DNA of 64,000 nucleotides from Burkholderiales bacterium. Lineage in GTDB: Bacteria; Pseudomonadota; Gammaproteobacteria; Burkholderiales; Nitrosomonadaceae. The position numbers were made by a program, and so were the translations under genes. The first letter of the stretch is position 1; each line of letters begins with the position of its first letter. The stretch is from the NCBI GenBank assembly GCA_015075225.1, contig JABTUQ010000008.1, positions 1 to 64,000 of the forward strand, written 5' to 3'. Of this stretch, positions 37,579 through 48,008 are shown piece by piece. The notes beneath the pieces are model-generated. The model made no database searches, was not told the DNA's origin, and saw only the letters and a program-made list of their open reading frames with translations.

Positions 37579-40477
37579 TCAGGAAACCTCTGAAAAACGA
37601 CTTGCGTTAAATTGACCCATGTATTGCATAAGCCGGGTGGTCGATACCGGGCGGCTGAAATAATAGCCTTGCTGCAGGTAACAATGATGTCTTTGCAGAT
37701 ATTCCATTTGCTTTTCAGTTTCCACACCTTCAGCAATCACGCCCAGGTCAAGATTCTCACCCAATGCAATAATTGCCCGGGCAATGGCAAAATCAAATTT
37801 CTCATCCGCGTAATGACTGTGCTCAATACCCTGGATAAAGGATTTATCAATTTTCAGAATATCCAGCGGTAGTTCGCGCAACAAACTCAATGAAGAATAG
37901 CCGGTGCCAAAATCATCCAGTGCAATGGTAACGTCCAACGCTTTTAATCGTACCAGTGCTTCAGCCGCACGCGGCAAATCGCTGATAACAGCATTTTCAG
38001 TGATTTCCAGCATCAGCCGCGCAGCCGGCAAAGCTGCGCGCTCAAGCACATCTGCCACCTTTTGCGCAAAATCCGGGTGCAACAGCTGCCGTGAAGCCAC
38101 ATTGACCGAAATATCGATAATTTGCCCCACCTTTGCCAGATCCGCCGCTGTTCTGCAGGCAACCGACAACACCAGATCCCCAAGCTGCTCGACTAATCCA
38201 ACCCGCTCGGCAAGCGGAATGAAATCAGCCGGAGATAGCAATCCACGTTCAGGATGATCCCAGCGCACCAATACCTCGTTGTGAACAACCCGTTTTTGCC
38301 GGACATCGATAATAGGCTGAAACAAAACATGCAATGCCCTATCCTGACTCTCGATCGCCAGCCGGAAATCCCTCTCAAGTTCAAGTTGTTCACGCGTCCA
38401 GGCATTCATCTGCCCGGAAGAATAAAACTGGAAGCCATTTCCCCCCTGCCGTTTAACATGCTGCATGGCAGAAACCGCCTTATCCAGAAAAACTTCATTA
38501 TCCTCAACCACCTGGCCTGCCTGAAAAGAAACCCGGATACCAATGCTCGCCGAAATAAAAACTTCCTGCCCGTTGATTTCAAACCGGCGCCCCATGGTTT
38601 CCTGAACTTTTCTCGCAAACTTCAGCTCCTGATTTCCCTGTGCCGGCCTGCTTACCACCAGCATGAACTCGTCCCCACTCCAGCGGGCAATCAAATCATC
38701 ACCGGAAACCAGCTTCAGCAGCCGATCTGCAATCATTTTCAACAAAATATCACCAGCGTAATACCCGAAAGCATCATTGATCTTGCTGAAATGATCGATT
38801 GATACCAGACAAGCAATCAGGATCGTTTCCTGTTTCCGGGCAGCAACCAGCCCATCAACACGGGAAAGCAGAAAATTCCGGTTCGGCAGCACCGTCAATA
38901 CATCGTAATTGGCCTGATGAACGATTCTCTGTTCCAGCCCCAGTGCATCAGAAATATCCAAGAGTGTTACCACAGCCCCCGCAGGAGAATGCCACCGGTC
39001 ATATAGCATCCGGTGTTTCACACGAAGGGTGCGCTGATTCCCGCAAGGCAGGGTGAGAATACATTGTTGCAGCCGGGAATCCGGCGAGGATTTTGGGGAA
39101 ACAGAGTCATCAACATTTGCATCCTCATTATCCACCAGTGACACACCCAACAGCTGATCCAATGGCTTGCCAATCAACTGTGCAGATCCCGCACCCAGAA
39201 TACGTTCACTTTCCTGATTGAGATAAAGTACCTGACCTTTGACATCAACAGTGATTACCGCCTCCTGTACAGAATCAAACACCGCCTGCAAGTAGGTTCC
39301 GGTGGTAAATTGCTGTTGAATATACTCATTGATACGTTGCCAGTTCCTTAACGGATAGATAGCCAACATACCAACCAGGGCAGCTCCAGGCGGGAACCAA
39401 ATATGAAACACACTGAGCACTACGGCTACCAATGCAATACTTGCCACGGATAACATCACAAGTATTACCCCACTGTATTTTCCAGGCAGGGAATGGACAA
39501 AAAACAATACCGCCAGCACCCATACCACCCCAACCACCACTGTAACCATATCGGGAGCAGGATAAATTGAACGCCCGTTACGCAGCGTATCCGCCACATT
39601 GGCATGCCATTCGATGCCACTCATATAGTTATGCTGCGTAAGGGAAACAGGCGTCAGAAAATTTTGTTGCAAGCCGGTTGCTGCCATACCAACAATGATG
39701 ATCTTTCCTCGCAGATCATCCAGCAGAGAATCATCCTGCATCAATCTGGCATAGGAAATCCTGGGATAAGTCCCCGGGGGTCCGGCAAAAGGAATCATGA
39801 TTTCGCGCGAACGCGCCCAGATTTTCCCGGTTTCCTCGATGACTCGCTCCTCTTCCGGCACCCGATCCAAATGATATACCCGGTTCACCGGATTGCCTTT
39901 ATCCGCCAGCACCAGGCCCAGTGCCGGAAATGCCGGAACATCAATACCGGCATACAGGTAGGTTCTGCGCACCACTCCATCCCGATCCAGCTCGATATCC
40001 ACATGGCCGAGCGTAACGTAGCGCTGTAGCGAAGAGAAAGGTCGAATCAGGAAAAATCCATCACCTGCAGCGTTTTGTGCCGGTGCAACCGGTAACACAA
40101 CATTACCGTGCGTAAAAATACGCCGACTTGAGCCGTTTGTCTGCCTCCGGATGATCGAGATCAGGTTCCAACAATAAATCAAGCGCCACCACATTCGAAC
40201 CAACCTGGCTCAGACGATCAATCAACTCGGCGTGCAATTCGCGTGTCCAGGGCCATTTACCAATGGCGCGCAGACTATCATCGTCAATGGCGACAAGGAC
40301 AATATCACTATCCACCGGAAAAAATTGCCGGCTGACAATTCCATCATAAATCAGCCAGTCAAGGCGCTGCAGCCAGCCCGATACCGACAACAATCCGACA
40401 ATGATCAGCAACAAGGCAACGCGGAGCATGGAAATACTCGACGCATTACGTTTGTTCCAGAATTTCATTACATCCAT
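37579..40477 (-). pseudogene. CHASE2-PAS-GGDEF-EAL protein, one-base frameshift
   Basis: The N-terminal piece (40477-40103: anchor LRVALLLIIVGLLSVSGWL, then CHASE2 start VLVAIDDDSLRAIGKWPWTR) and the long C-terminal piece (frame from about 40120 to 37579) are one gene. Joining ADKRLKSA to IFTHGNVVLPVAP restores the CHASE2 domain, which needs removal of one T from TATTTTT at about 40117-40122. After CHASE2 come three membrane helices, a PAS domain, a GGDEF domain and an EAL domain (VLVRWDHPERG, DDFGTGYSSL, ILKIDKSFIQGI). The GGDEF signature reads WSGDEFMLV. The intact product (about 965 residues) would sense periplasmic ligands and turn over c-di-GMP. The FecR-type partner is next door. It could also be a sequencing error. 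Confidence 0.85.
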
Positions 40478-42123
40478 CCCAGGAATGGCAGGAAAAAGGG
40501 GTATCGGTAGGGCACTCTGAATGATTGGACTGGCCCGAACACGCCTTCTTCCCCGTCAGCTTCAATCAGCTTGATACGCAGGTAATAGCTGCCTCCGCCC
40601 GGATTGGGGATAACCACTCCCGGCTTGCTGATCAGAACATCGCTGATAATTTTATTGAATCCGGAATCCCGTGCCATCTGAAACTGGTATTTCTCTCCCG
40701 CTTCCCCCGCAGACCAGGAAAACCGGATTTCTTCACTTCCAACTTCAGCTGAACCCAGTTTTGGGCCGGGCACTGGAACACGGAAAGAGATTGGATCGCT
40801 GTAAGGCCCTGTCCCGATCGTTCCCGATTCGGCTGCTATCCGCCACCAATATTCACCCGGCACAAGCTGCTCCGGCAAGGTGAAATTCCCGTCTGCAGAT
40901 TCAATTGCATATTTACCGGGTTTCTGGAAATCAGCAGTACGATCCACTTCAATCAGATAACGCCTGATATCCGGCCGGGTTGTCCATTCGAAAACCGGCT
41001 GACTACCTCCGATCTTCGCACCCGGCTGCGGCGCCATAATGAATGGTGGTTCCGGGTGGGCATGCACTTTAATTTGCTTGATTCCATCCCGGCCTTCCAG
41101 ACCCGAACCACGCTTTCCGCGTACTCCAGACCCGAACCACGCTTTCCGCGTACCCTTAGCCAGTAATCACCATCGGCCAGTTCACGCGCTCGCAATGGAA
41201 GGTTTGCTGCAACCAGATCCGTTACAACTTTTCTGAACTCCGGGTCCAGTGCAACCTGGACGCGGTACGAACCTGCGCCTGCCAAAGATTTCAAAGGTAT
41301 GACCAAAGGTACCCGCTCATATAAATCCGGTGTCCCGGAAAAAATCCGGTTCAGGCAACAACTCGACCGGATGATCAGAAATCTGGCCAATCCGCGTCAC
41401 CGTACCGTAGCCACCTGTTACAGGCATGATCCGTTGTGGCGTGCTGACATCCACCACCCCTTCCAGAACTTCACTGTAAGTCGTACCACTCTGTTTATCC
41501 GCACCGATACGGAAACGGGTGCCACGCACCGAACTCACCGCAGAAGGTGTTTTTATCCTGAATCTGGAAGCAGGCCCGGATTGGTGCGGAACCGTATTGG
41601 CCGTACGGCCGGATTTTTGCTCGATTTCTGTGACCACAACCGCATCCCGTCCCAGTATCTCGGTCTGTTCCAGACGAATATCACTCTCGCTTTCCATCTG
41701 CAGACGGGAGTGATCACTGAATTCAAGCGTCACCTGCGAATCTGGTCCGGTACTGATTTCATCCCCGATCGCCACACACAGCTTTTCCTCAATTGGAAAA
41801 TGCCCGGAGCTGTTAGCACGTTTAAGGGTTACCGTTCCGTAAAAATCGATGATTTCAACTTCCCCTGGCCGACGAACTGACCATTCGGACGGAATCCGGA
41901 TCACTTTCCCGGGCGGTATATGATATGGATCATGAACATGATTAAGCCGCTGCAACTGCGGCACATATTTCACGCTAACCAGATGACGCTCCGCGATATT
42001 CCAGAGATTATCCCCAGAGCGGATCGTATATAACCAATCCTCGGCCCTGGCACTACCAGAACACACCAACAACAAAAACGCACACACCAGCAACGGCCGG
42101 AATGCAACTTTATTCATACACAT
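40468..42123 (-). pseudogene. LysM-FecR domain protein, two frameshifts
   Basis: The first frame (42123-41317) has a signal peptide (LLVCAFLLLVCSGSARA), a LysM domain (YTIRSGDNLWNIAER, PPGKVIRIP) and a FecR domain (SDHSRLQMESESDIRLE, TPSAVSSVRGTRFRIG). It stops 15 residues after a T6 run at 41337-41346. With one T removed the frame continues as GTPDLYERVPLVIPLKS. A 29-bp tandem duplication at 41096-41153 shifts it again. Removal restores VRGKRGSGLEGRDGIKQIKV and the frame ending at 40468. The C-terminal part contains Ig/FN3-like repeats. FecR-LysM proteins commonly pair with CHASE2 sensors. The gene overlaps the start of the CHASE2 gene by 10 bases, so the pair was an operon. Confidence 0.87.
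41096..41153. repeat. Exact 29-bp tandem duplication inside the FecR gene
   Basis: Two identical, adjacent 29-base units (41096-41124 and 41125-41153), each starting TCCAGACCCGAACCACG. Because 29 is not a multiple of three the duplication breaks the reading frame. With one unit deleted, the two parts of the FecR protein join in frame. Confidence 0.93.
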
Positions 42124-42355
42124 GTCTAAACAGATAACGATTCATCATATTGAAAAGAATGACAAATGCCATCATACCCAGCATCATGAAAAAAAGCCCG
42201 ATTATTACAAATGAATAAATATTTTCTGATTGAACCGGAGAAAGCCGCCATGCTGCAAAACCCATGCTGAAAGAACGTAATAACCGAATAAAATCATAGG
42301 AAATTGAACAAGGCCGGGCTATGATTGCCGCAATCCATCTATAAAACCATATCAA
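42110..42355 (-). CDS. Hypothetical small membrane protein
   Basis: The frame is 81 residues from a TTG at 42355, or 51 residues from the ATG at 42265 (MGFAAWRLSPVQSENIYSF). The C-terminal half has one long hydrophobic helix (FVIIGLFFMMLGMMAFVILF). I see no recognised family. It overlaps the LysM-FecR gene by 14 bases in the same direction, so it may be the first gene of that operon. The start is uncertain because neither site has a clear ribosome-binding sequence. Confidence 0.4.
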   Translation of the reverse strand: MIWFYRWIAAIIARPCSISYDFIRLLRSFSMGFAAWRLSPVQSENIYSFVIIGLFFMMLGMMAFVILFNMMNRYLFRHVYE

Positions 42356-42379
42356 GACACATTATGTCGGCGTAATGTC

Positions 42380-43417
42380 ATGATGATTCCAAACCCGGTT
42401 AATCCGTCAGTTATTCTCACCGCCACACCCGCTGATGCCGTTTCGCAAACACGGCCAGTCAACCCCGTTAATCCGGTACCGAACGCCACACAATCGGATA
42501 CACCCGCCTTTATTCCGGGTCAAAAATATCTGGCGCAGATAGGCGAACGACTGACAAACGGCCATTCTCTTGTCAATATCGCAGGCCGATGGCTGCAAAT
42601 GCGCATGCCTTTTGCGATCAACCCCGGAGATTCCCTGGAATTAACACTCATCGAGCAATCGCCACGATTAAAATTTCTGTTGCAAAATGGTGCTCCGGGC
42701 AACAATAGCCCGGCCACACTGAGTCCGGCTGGCAAGCTGATCGCTCAATTATTAAACCTGCCTGCCACAACCACTCCCGGAGGCACAAAACAGACCACGC
42801 CCCTACTACCTGCACCACCTGTTACTGGCGGAGATAAAGTGCAACTATCGGGCCAGCTGCAGCAGGCATTGTCTGCCAGCGGATTATTCTACGAATCCCA
42901 TCTGGCGCAGTGGATTAGCGGCAATCGTTCACTGCAGCAACTCCGGCAGGAACCACAAGGCAAACTGCCCGTAACTGCTCCTTCTTCTGCTACACCCACG
43001 GAATCAATCCCCACATCGCCATCACCGGTAACGCCACAAACAGCCGCATTGGTTCAACAACAATTGCATACACTGGAAACCGGAAATCTTCAGTGGCGGG
43101 GAGAAATCTGGCCGGGACAAGCTATGGAATGGGACATTACCGAATATCCGGATCATGAGGAAAAGGGCGAGGCTGATCATGAAACAACCGGAAAATCCAG
43201 CCGCTGGCAGACCCGTATCCACCTGCAACTGCCAAATCTGGGAAAAATCACTGCCACACTGACGATCGAACCACAAGGTATGCGTATCCGGCTGGATACG
43301 GATTCAGAGGAAATTACACAACAGCTCAAAAAAGAACAGATTGCGCTGGCAGACGCCATGCAAACAACCGGACTAGCAATTCGTACGATGGAGATTCAGC
43401 GACATGAAATATCCTGA
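42380..43417 (+). CDS. FliK-like flagellar hook-length control domain protein
   Basis: A 345-residue protein with a low-complexity Pro/Thr-rich middle (residues about 125-235; GGTKQTTPLLPAPPVTGG, SATPTESIPTSPSPV). A C-terminal Flg_hook-like domain follows (WQTRIHLQLPNLGKITATLT, then AMQTTGLAIRTMEIQ). It is not the main FliK, which lies at 53385-54665. It overlaps the FhlB-like gene by 14 bases. This pair of a FliK-like protein and an FlhB C-terminal-domain homologue is found in many beta- and gammaproteobacteria. Confidence 0.72.
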   Translation: MMIPNPVNPSVILTATPADAVSQTRPVNPVNPVPNATQSDTPAFIPGQKYLAQIGERLTNGHSLVNIAGRWLQMRMPFAINPGDSLELTLIEQSPRLKFLLQNGAPGNNSPATLSPAGKLIAQLLNLPATTTPGGTKQTTPLLPAPPVTGGDKVQLSGQLQQALSASGLFYESHLAQWISGNRSLQQLRQEPQGKLPVTAPSSATPTESIPTSPSPVTPQTAALVQQQLHTLETGNLQWRGEIWPGQAMEWDITEYPDHEEKGEADHETTGKSSRWQTRIHLQLPNLGKITATLTIEPQGMRIRLDTDSEEITQQLKKEQIALADAMQTTGLAIRTMEIQRHEIS

Positions 43418-43745
43418 ATCAAACAAACCCGATAACGCGAACCGCCTGGCTGACACTCGCACTGCATCCGAATCTGCTGCCATCCCAAATGCAGTGGCGC
43501 TTGCCTATCGTAACGGGATGACAGCCCCTCGCGTGGTTGCCAAAGGCCGCGGACTGGTCGCCGAGGAAATCATGCGCCGCGCTCAGGAAGCCGGGATTTA
43601 TGTACATGAATCTGCCGAACTGGTGGCACTGCTGATGCAGGTGGATCTGGATGATCGGATACCGCCAGAATTGTATATTGCCGTAGCCGAACTACTGGCC
43701 TGGCTCTACCGCCTGGAAAATGGCATGGAGACATCTGCCGGATAA
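43404..43745 (+). CDS. FhlB-like protein (FlhB C-terminal domain homologue)
   Basis: A 113-residue cytoplasmic protein resembling the C-terminal domain of FlhB/YscU without the membrane part. It has ALAYRNGMTAPRVVAKGRGLVAEEIMRRA, then AQEAGIYVHESAELVALLMQ and IPPELYIAVAELLAWLYRLE. The self-cleavage NPTH motif of true FlhB is absent. Such proteins can substitute for the FlhB export-switch domain. The true flhB is not in this window. Confidence 0.82.
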   Translation: MKYPESNKPDNANRLADTRTASESAAIPNAVALAYRNGMTAPRVVAKGRGLVAEEIMRRAQEAGIYVHESAELVALLMQVDLDDRIPPELYIAVAELLAWLYRLENGMETSAG

Positions 43746-43828
43746 CACCATCACAGCACCATCATGCTGCTGCCAAGCGGGCTATCGGTACGGTCTACAG
43801 GAAAATCAAATCCGCACACCCTTCGGCT

Positions 43829-43853
43829 CCTTCGACAAGTTCAGGATGCACGG
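43829..43853. repeat. Possible REP-type repeat unit
   Basis: The stretch CCTTCGACAAGTTCAGGATG followed by CACGG resembles the widespread intergenic motif with CTTCGACA and TCAGGA (complement CCTGAACTTGTCGAAGG). Only one unit is visible in the window, next to the MITE-like copy. Confidence 0.35.
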
Positions 43854-43879
43854 ACTTTTATCCGTTCAACTGCAAGTTA

Positions 43880-44021
43880 GGGAACCTCTGAAAAACGTCA
43901 GCGGGGTAGTCAGTTCAAGGCAAAAATCGGCGAGAAAGCGACGTTTATACGTAATAAATGAGCATTTTTCGCCGATTTTTAACGCGAAAATGACAACGCA
44001 GGTAGCTTTTCAAAGGTTCCT
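43880..44021. repeat. MITE-like element, copy 1
   Basis: About 142 bp with terminal inverted repeats: GGAACCTCTGAAAAACG on the left and GCTTTTCAAAGGTTCC on the right (complement GGAACCTTTGAAAAGC). Inside lies a strong hairpin, AAAAATCGGCGA with TCGCCGATTTTT. The first 40 bp match the copy at 36722. The element ends where the YcgR stop codon begins, so it may serve as that gene's terminator. Confidence 0.75.
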
Positions 44022-44812
44022 CAGGATTTACTTTCCAGCTTTCTGGCCTGTTGTTCCAGCCTGATGATATAGCGCTGGATCTGTGTTCTTGATTTTTCTG
44101 TCAAATTGACAAATTCGCAACCGATACGTGGGCAAACATTGCCGGTCTTCATTACAGCAGTTGTCACATTCATAATGCCAATGGAAGTTTCAACCATTTC
44201 GGATTCTGATAGTTTTACCTGGTTATGTTCAAGAGTCATGCCAACTCTGAAAATTGTCTCTGTCCCCGGCTGATCCACCAGCGCCATGCCACCGCAACTG
44301 ATATCCAGCAGATTGTAAACAGCGGGTGTTTCTTCATCCTGGCTCAACGATGGCACGACACAGATTGCAGGATTGGCTACAGGAGTTTCAATCCGGTAAA
44401 AATTACGCCGTTGCAACCGTTTTAATGTGCCCGGAAAGCTGATACTGAATGCATTACGCCCTTCAAACCGGATATGCTGCAGGTTATCGCAATCAAATTC
44501 GATCCTGATGCGATTGTGGCTGGCAATACACCGCACACTCCCCATCTTGAGCGCCATTTGATTGAGCGTTTCATTAATTCCGTAATCCAGTATCAGTAAT
44601 TTCTTTGGCAAATCGACTGCCAGAATGGATGAAAGAATAGTAGCGTGAGTGTTTCTGGCAATTTGCAGCGAAATCAGCGATTTCTCCTGCATGATTCCAT
44701 TCAGGAAAAAACGTATTTCTGCCGGGGAATTCACGTTGTAATCCGACTCTCTGACATCTTCCATATTTGCTGTGGAAATCCTTGTCTCAGGTACTCTTTG
44801 AAGTATGGCCAC
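44021..44812 (-). CDS. Flagellar brake protein (YcgR family, PilZ domain)
   Basis: A 263-residue protein with an N-terminal YcgR domain and a C-terminal PilZ domain. The PilZ c-di-GMP signature is seen as RLQRRNFYRIETP (RxxxR) followed by DISCGGMALVD (D/NxSxxG). c-di-GMP-bound YcgR slows the flagellar motor by binding FliG or the stator. It is the last gene of the minus-strand fleS-fleR-fliE-ycgR run and ends against the MITE-like element. A broken fliG in the same genome would make its usual target doubtful. Confidence 0.85.
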   Translation of the reverse strand: MAILQRVPETRISTANMEDVRESDYNVNSPAEIRFFLNGIMQEKSLISLQIARNTHATILSSILAVDLPKKLLILDYGINETLNQMALKMGSVRCIASHNRIRIEFDCDNLQHIRFEGRNAFSISFPGTLKRLQRRNFYRIETPVANPAICVVPSLSQDEETPAVYNLLDISCGGMALVDQPGTETIFRVGMTLEHNQVKLSESEMVETSIGIMNVTTAVMKTGNVCPRIGCEFVNLTEKSRTQIQRYIIRLEQQARKLESKS

Positions 44813-44845
44813 GGTATGCCTCGCTATTCCTGTTGACTGCGATTC

Positions 44846-45169
44846 TTACACTTGCATGTTCATGATTTCCTGATACGCCGATACCAGACGGTTGCGCACC
44901 TGAATCATGGACTGAAAGGAAACATTCGCTTTCTGCAGGGAAATCATGACATCGTGCAGCTCGACATCCTGGCTGCCGCCCACGAATTCCCGGCTCAGCT
45001 GGCTGGCAATCTGCTGAACAGTATTGACCTGATCAACCGCAGACTTGAGTATTTGCCCAAAATCCGCCTGCGCCACCGTTGGTGCAGACGATTTTCCTGT
45101 CGCCGATGCCTGATCCGACACCGCCTTGAGCTGCGCCAGAACCTGATCCATGCTTGATACAACGCTCAT
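44846..45169 (-). CDS. fliE: Flagellar hook-basal body complex protein FliE
   Basis: A 107-residue protein from the ATG at 45169, with GGAG 8 bases before it. The longer upstream frame overlaps fleR. The C-terminal FliE region ([57 protein letters not shown]) is conserved. It connects the MS ring and rod. It lies directly downstream of the FleR gene and, unusually, is on the strand opposite to fliF. Confidence 0.9.
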   Translation of the reverse strand: MSVVSSMDQVLAQLKAVSDQASATGKSSAPTVAQADFGQILKSAVDQVNTVQQIASQLSREFVGGSQDVELHDVMISLQKANVSFQSMIQVRNRLVSAYQEIMNMQV

Positions 45170-45197
45170 ATTTCTTTCTCCAGAATGAGTAAATTGA

Positions 45198-46529
45198 TTA
45201 ACACTGGGCCAGCCGGTATTGCTGCAGCTTGTAACGCAGCGTACGTTCAGAGATGCCGAGTTTCTGCACCGCCATTTTGCGTGAACCATTCACCGCAGCC
45301 AGCGTTTGCAGGATATGTTCCCGTTCAAGCGATTTAATGTCGCACAATGGCGAATCATTCTTTACCTGTTTTACCTGTGTTTTTTCCTGCGAGACATCCA
45401 CAACAGCAGAAACAGGCAAATTCAAATGCATTGGCTCAATTGGGCCCGAAGCCAGAATCACGGCACGCTGGATCACATTTTCCAGTTCACGCACATTTCC
45501 CGGCCAGCTGTAACTCTCCAGGCTTTGTCTGGCCGATTCTGTCAACACATAGCGAATCTGGGCAGCATCGGTGGACTGAACCAGAATACGCTGGGCCAGC
45601 GGCACAATATCCAGTGGACGATCGCGCAATGGCAGGATTTCCAGAGGAAATACATTGAGGCGGTAATACAAATCTTCACGGAAACGCCCCTCCCGCACAT
45701 ACGCCGGCATGTTCCGGTTGGAAGTGGCAATCAGGCGAATATCCAATTTGATCGGCTTGCTCCCGCCGATTCTCTCCACCTCTCGCTCCTGCAACACGCG
45801 CAGCAACTTGGCCTGCAAACCAAGCGGCATTTCCGAAATTTCATCCAGCAGCAATGTACCGCCATTGGCTTGTTCGAACTTTCCCGCCTGTGCCTGGGAT
45901 GCACCGGTAAATGATCCTTTTTCATGACCAAACAAAGTGGCTTCCAGCAGATTCTCGGGAATAGCCGCACAATTGATCGCGACAAACGGTTGCGATGCAC
46001 GCGGTGAATGGCGATGAATAAACCGTGCCAATACTTCCTTGCCGCAACCACTCTCCCCTGTCAGCATCACCGTGGCACTGGTTGCGGCCACCTTCCTGGC
46101 CAGTGAAAGCAGTGTCAGCATACGCGGATCTTCGGCAACAATTTCTGACTCGCCTTCATCATTCACCGTCAGCAAATACTGTCTGACATGTGCCAGCAGG
46201 CGGTGCGGATCAAATGGTTTGAGTAAATAATCACAGGCACCGGAACGCATGGCAGCCACTGCCTTATCCACTTCACCATACGCCGTCATCAGCACAACCG
46301 GTATCCATGGATAAATTTTCCGGATGATTTGCAGCAAGGTAAAACCATCCATCGGGCGCATCTGCACATCGCTGATCACCAGCCCAACCGCATGAGTGCG
46401 CAATAACTCAATCGCCTGCTCACCGCCGCTGGCAGCCAGGCAGGTGTATCCATCCAGCTTGAGTGTTGCGCATACGGCTTCCAGTAAATCAGGATCATCT
46501 TCCACAATCAGTACAGGCAAATTCTGCAT
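45198..46529 (-). CDS. fleR: Sigma-54-dependent response regulator FleR/FlrC
   Basis: A 443-residue NtrC-type activator. The receiver domain has [13 protein letters not shown] with the phosphorylatable Asp, the AAA+ domain has [15 protein letters not shown] (Walker A) and GSFTGA (the sigma-54 contact loop), and the Fis-type helix-turn-helix is at the C-terminus ([20 protein letters not shown]). It activates sigma-54 promoters of basal-body and hook genes after phosphorylation by FleS. It is 13 bases downstream of the kinase gene. Confidence 0.92.
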   Translation of the reverse strand: MQNLPVLIVEDDPDLLEAVCATLKLDGYTCLAASGGEQAIELLRTHAVGLVISDVQMRPMDGFTLLQIIRKIYPWIPVVLMTAYGEVDKAVAAMRSGACDYLLKPFDPHRLLAHVRQYLLTVNDEGESEIVAEDPRMLTLLSLARKVAATSATVMLTGESGCGKEVLARFIHRHSPRASQPFVAINCAAIPENLLEATLFGHEKGSFTGASQAQAGKFEQANGGTLLLDEISEMPLGLQAKLLRVLQEREVERIGGSKPIKLDIRLIATSNRNMPAYVREGRFREDLYYRLNVFPLEILPLRDRPLDIVPLAQRILVQSTDAAQIRYVLTESARQSLESYSWPGNVRELENVIQRAVILASGPIEPMHLNLPVSAVVDVSQEKTQVKQVKNDSPLCDIKSLEREHILQTLAAVNGSRKMAVQKLGISERTLRYKLQQYRLAQC

Positions 46530-46542
46530 TTTTTATCTGTCC

Positions 46543-47778
46543 CTAATTTTCAACTGTTTCAGTCTCATTCCGTAAAACAAGCCCTTCCTCAACACCATCT
46601 TCCGCCCTTGGTAGGCTGATGGTAAACCGGGCACCCATGCCAGCTACTGAATCAATCCGTATTTCACCCCGCATTGACCGGATCAGGTTATGCACAATCG
46701 CCAGCCCCAGGCCGGTTCCCTCCGTCCGTGTTGTAAAAAAGGGTTCAAAAACACGTTCATGCAATGCCGGATCAATTCCCGGCCCCTCATCGCTCACAAC
46801 CAGGATGACTTCGTCTTCTGTTACATCACACGCCAATGTTATCAATCCGCCTGCAGGAGAGTTCTGCACGGCGTTTTCCAGCAAATTCATTACGGCATTG
46901 CCCAGTGCCTCACGATCCACATTCAAACTTACCCCCATGCTGTGATCCCGGACAGTGAACCGCAGATTGCACTGCTGCATCTGTGGCGCCATAACCTGCT
47001 GCATTCTGCGTAATAGCACAGATAATTTAACCTCCCCTGCCGGCACTGGTTCGCCCTTCACAAATTGCAGCATGTTACGAATCAAGTGCTCCAGATGATG
47101 AAGTCGCTCGACAGTTTTATCGGCAAAATTTTTCCTTTCCAAAGGATTAAGTGTTTCGCTACTCAAATGACCGGCATACAGCAACGCTGTGGATAATGGC
47201 GTGCGTAACTGATGCGCAAGTCCCGCTGCCATTTCGCCCATAGCTGCAAGTCGCTGGTTGCGGCGATTCTGTTCATGCAGGGCACAGGCTTCCGTAATGT
47301 CATGCAGCAACAAAACGTTTTCCCCCGTAATTTCAGAGACACTGCTTTCAATGTAAACCCGGCAAGCATTCGACCAGGGAAATGCCCCCTTCCCTGCCAG
47401 CCATTCACCGGATTCGCCTGTCGGCTGCAAGCGCTCCCGCACAATCTGCTGCCAGGACATCCCCAGCAATGGCTCTCCCAGCAAACGGACGGCAGCCGGA
47501 TTCACACGACTGATGCGACTCTGCTGATCAAGCACAACAACCCCGCCAGGCAACGCTGTCAGCAACTGCTCAAGCTGCTGCGACAAAGCCTCCTTGGCTG
47601 CCAGCTCGCGCTGCAATTCACCATTGGCCAGCGCCAGCTCTCCAGTCAGACGGGAAACCTGCTGCTGCAACTCGAGATAAATTCCGGAAAGCTGATTGGA
47701 AGCTTGACTGAATACGTCAAACGCCTGCCGGAGCTGCTCATGATTACCTGCTTGAACTGCTTTTGTCCTTGTTCTCAT
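46543..47778 (-). CDS. fleS: Sensor histidine kinase FleS/FlrB
   Basis: A 411-residue soluble kinase without membrane helices. It has an N-terminal coiled coil (residues about 15-70), a PAS domain (LEQLLTALPGGVVVLDQQSR), the phospho-acceptor H-box MGEMAAGLAHQLRTPLSTA, and ATP-binding N, G1 and G2 boxes (NAVMNLLENAVQN, VSDEGPGIDPAL, GTGLGLAIVHN). It phosphorylates FleR. It starts 230 bp from fliF on the opposite strand, so the control region for both lies between. Confidence 0.9.
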   Translation of the reverse strand: MRTRTKAVQAGNHEQLRQAFDVFSQASNQLSGIYLELQQQVSRLTGELALANGELQRELAAKEALSQQLEQLLTALPGGVVVLDQQSRISRVNPAAVRLLGEPLLGMSWQQIVRERLQPTGESGEWLAGKGAFPWSNACRVYIESSVSEITGENVLLLHDITEACALHEQNRRNQRLAAMGEMAAGLAHQLRTPLSTALLYAGHLSSETLNPLERKNFADKTVERLHHLEHLIRNMLQFVKGEPVPAGEVKLSVLLRRMQQVMAPQMQQCNLRFTVRDHSMGVSLNVDREALGNAVMNLLENAVQNSPAGGLITLACDVTEDEVILVVSDEGPGIDPALHERVFEPFFTTRTEGTGLGLAIVHNLIRSMRGEIRIDSVAGMGARFTISLPRAEDGVEEGLVLRNETETVEN

Positions 47779-48008
47779 AATGAAAAGCTCACGATTTCAA
47801 TGCTGCGCAGCTTAGCACCACGCTATACACCGACCCTTGCCGGAATAGCACAAACAAAAGTTCTCTTTTCCATGATTCGTGAAAAACGAATATCCCGATA
47901 ATTCCGGTATTCGTTAATGGGTGGCACATCCCCATTAAACAATCAGAACAGGCCAAATGACCTGTCTGGTTTCGCAAATCTCACAGAACAAGGCAAAAGG
48001 TGATTGGT

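Noticed and set aside
47900..48000. Possible sigma-54 promoter (TGGCAC near 47921) for fliF
   Set aside because: TGGCAC is present but no GC occurs at the required spacing.
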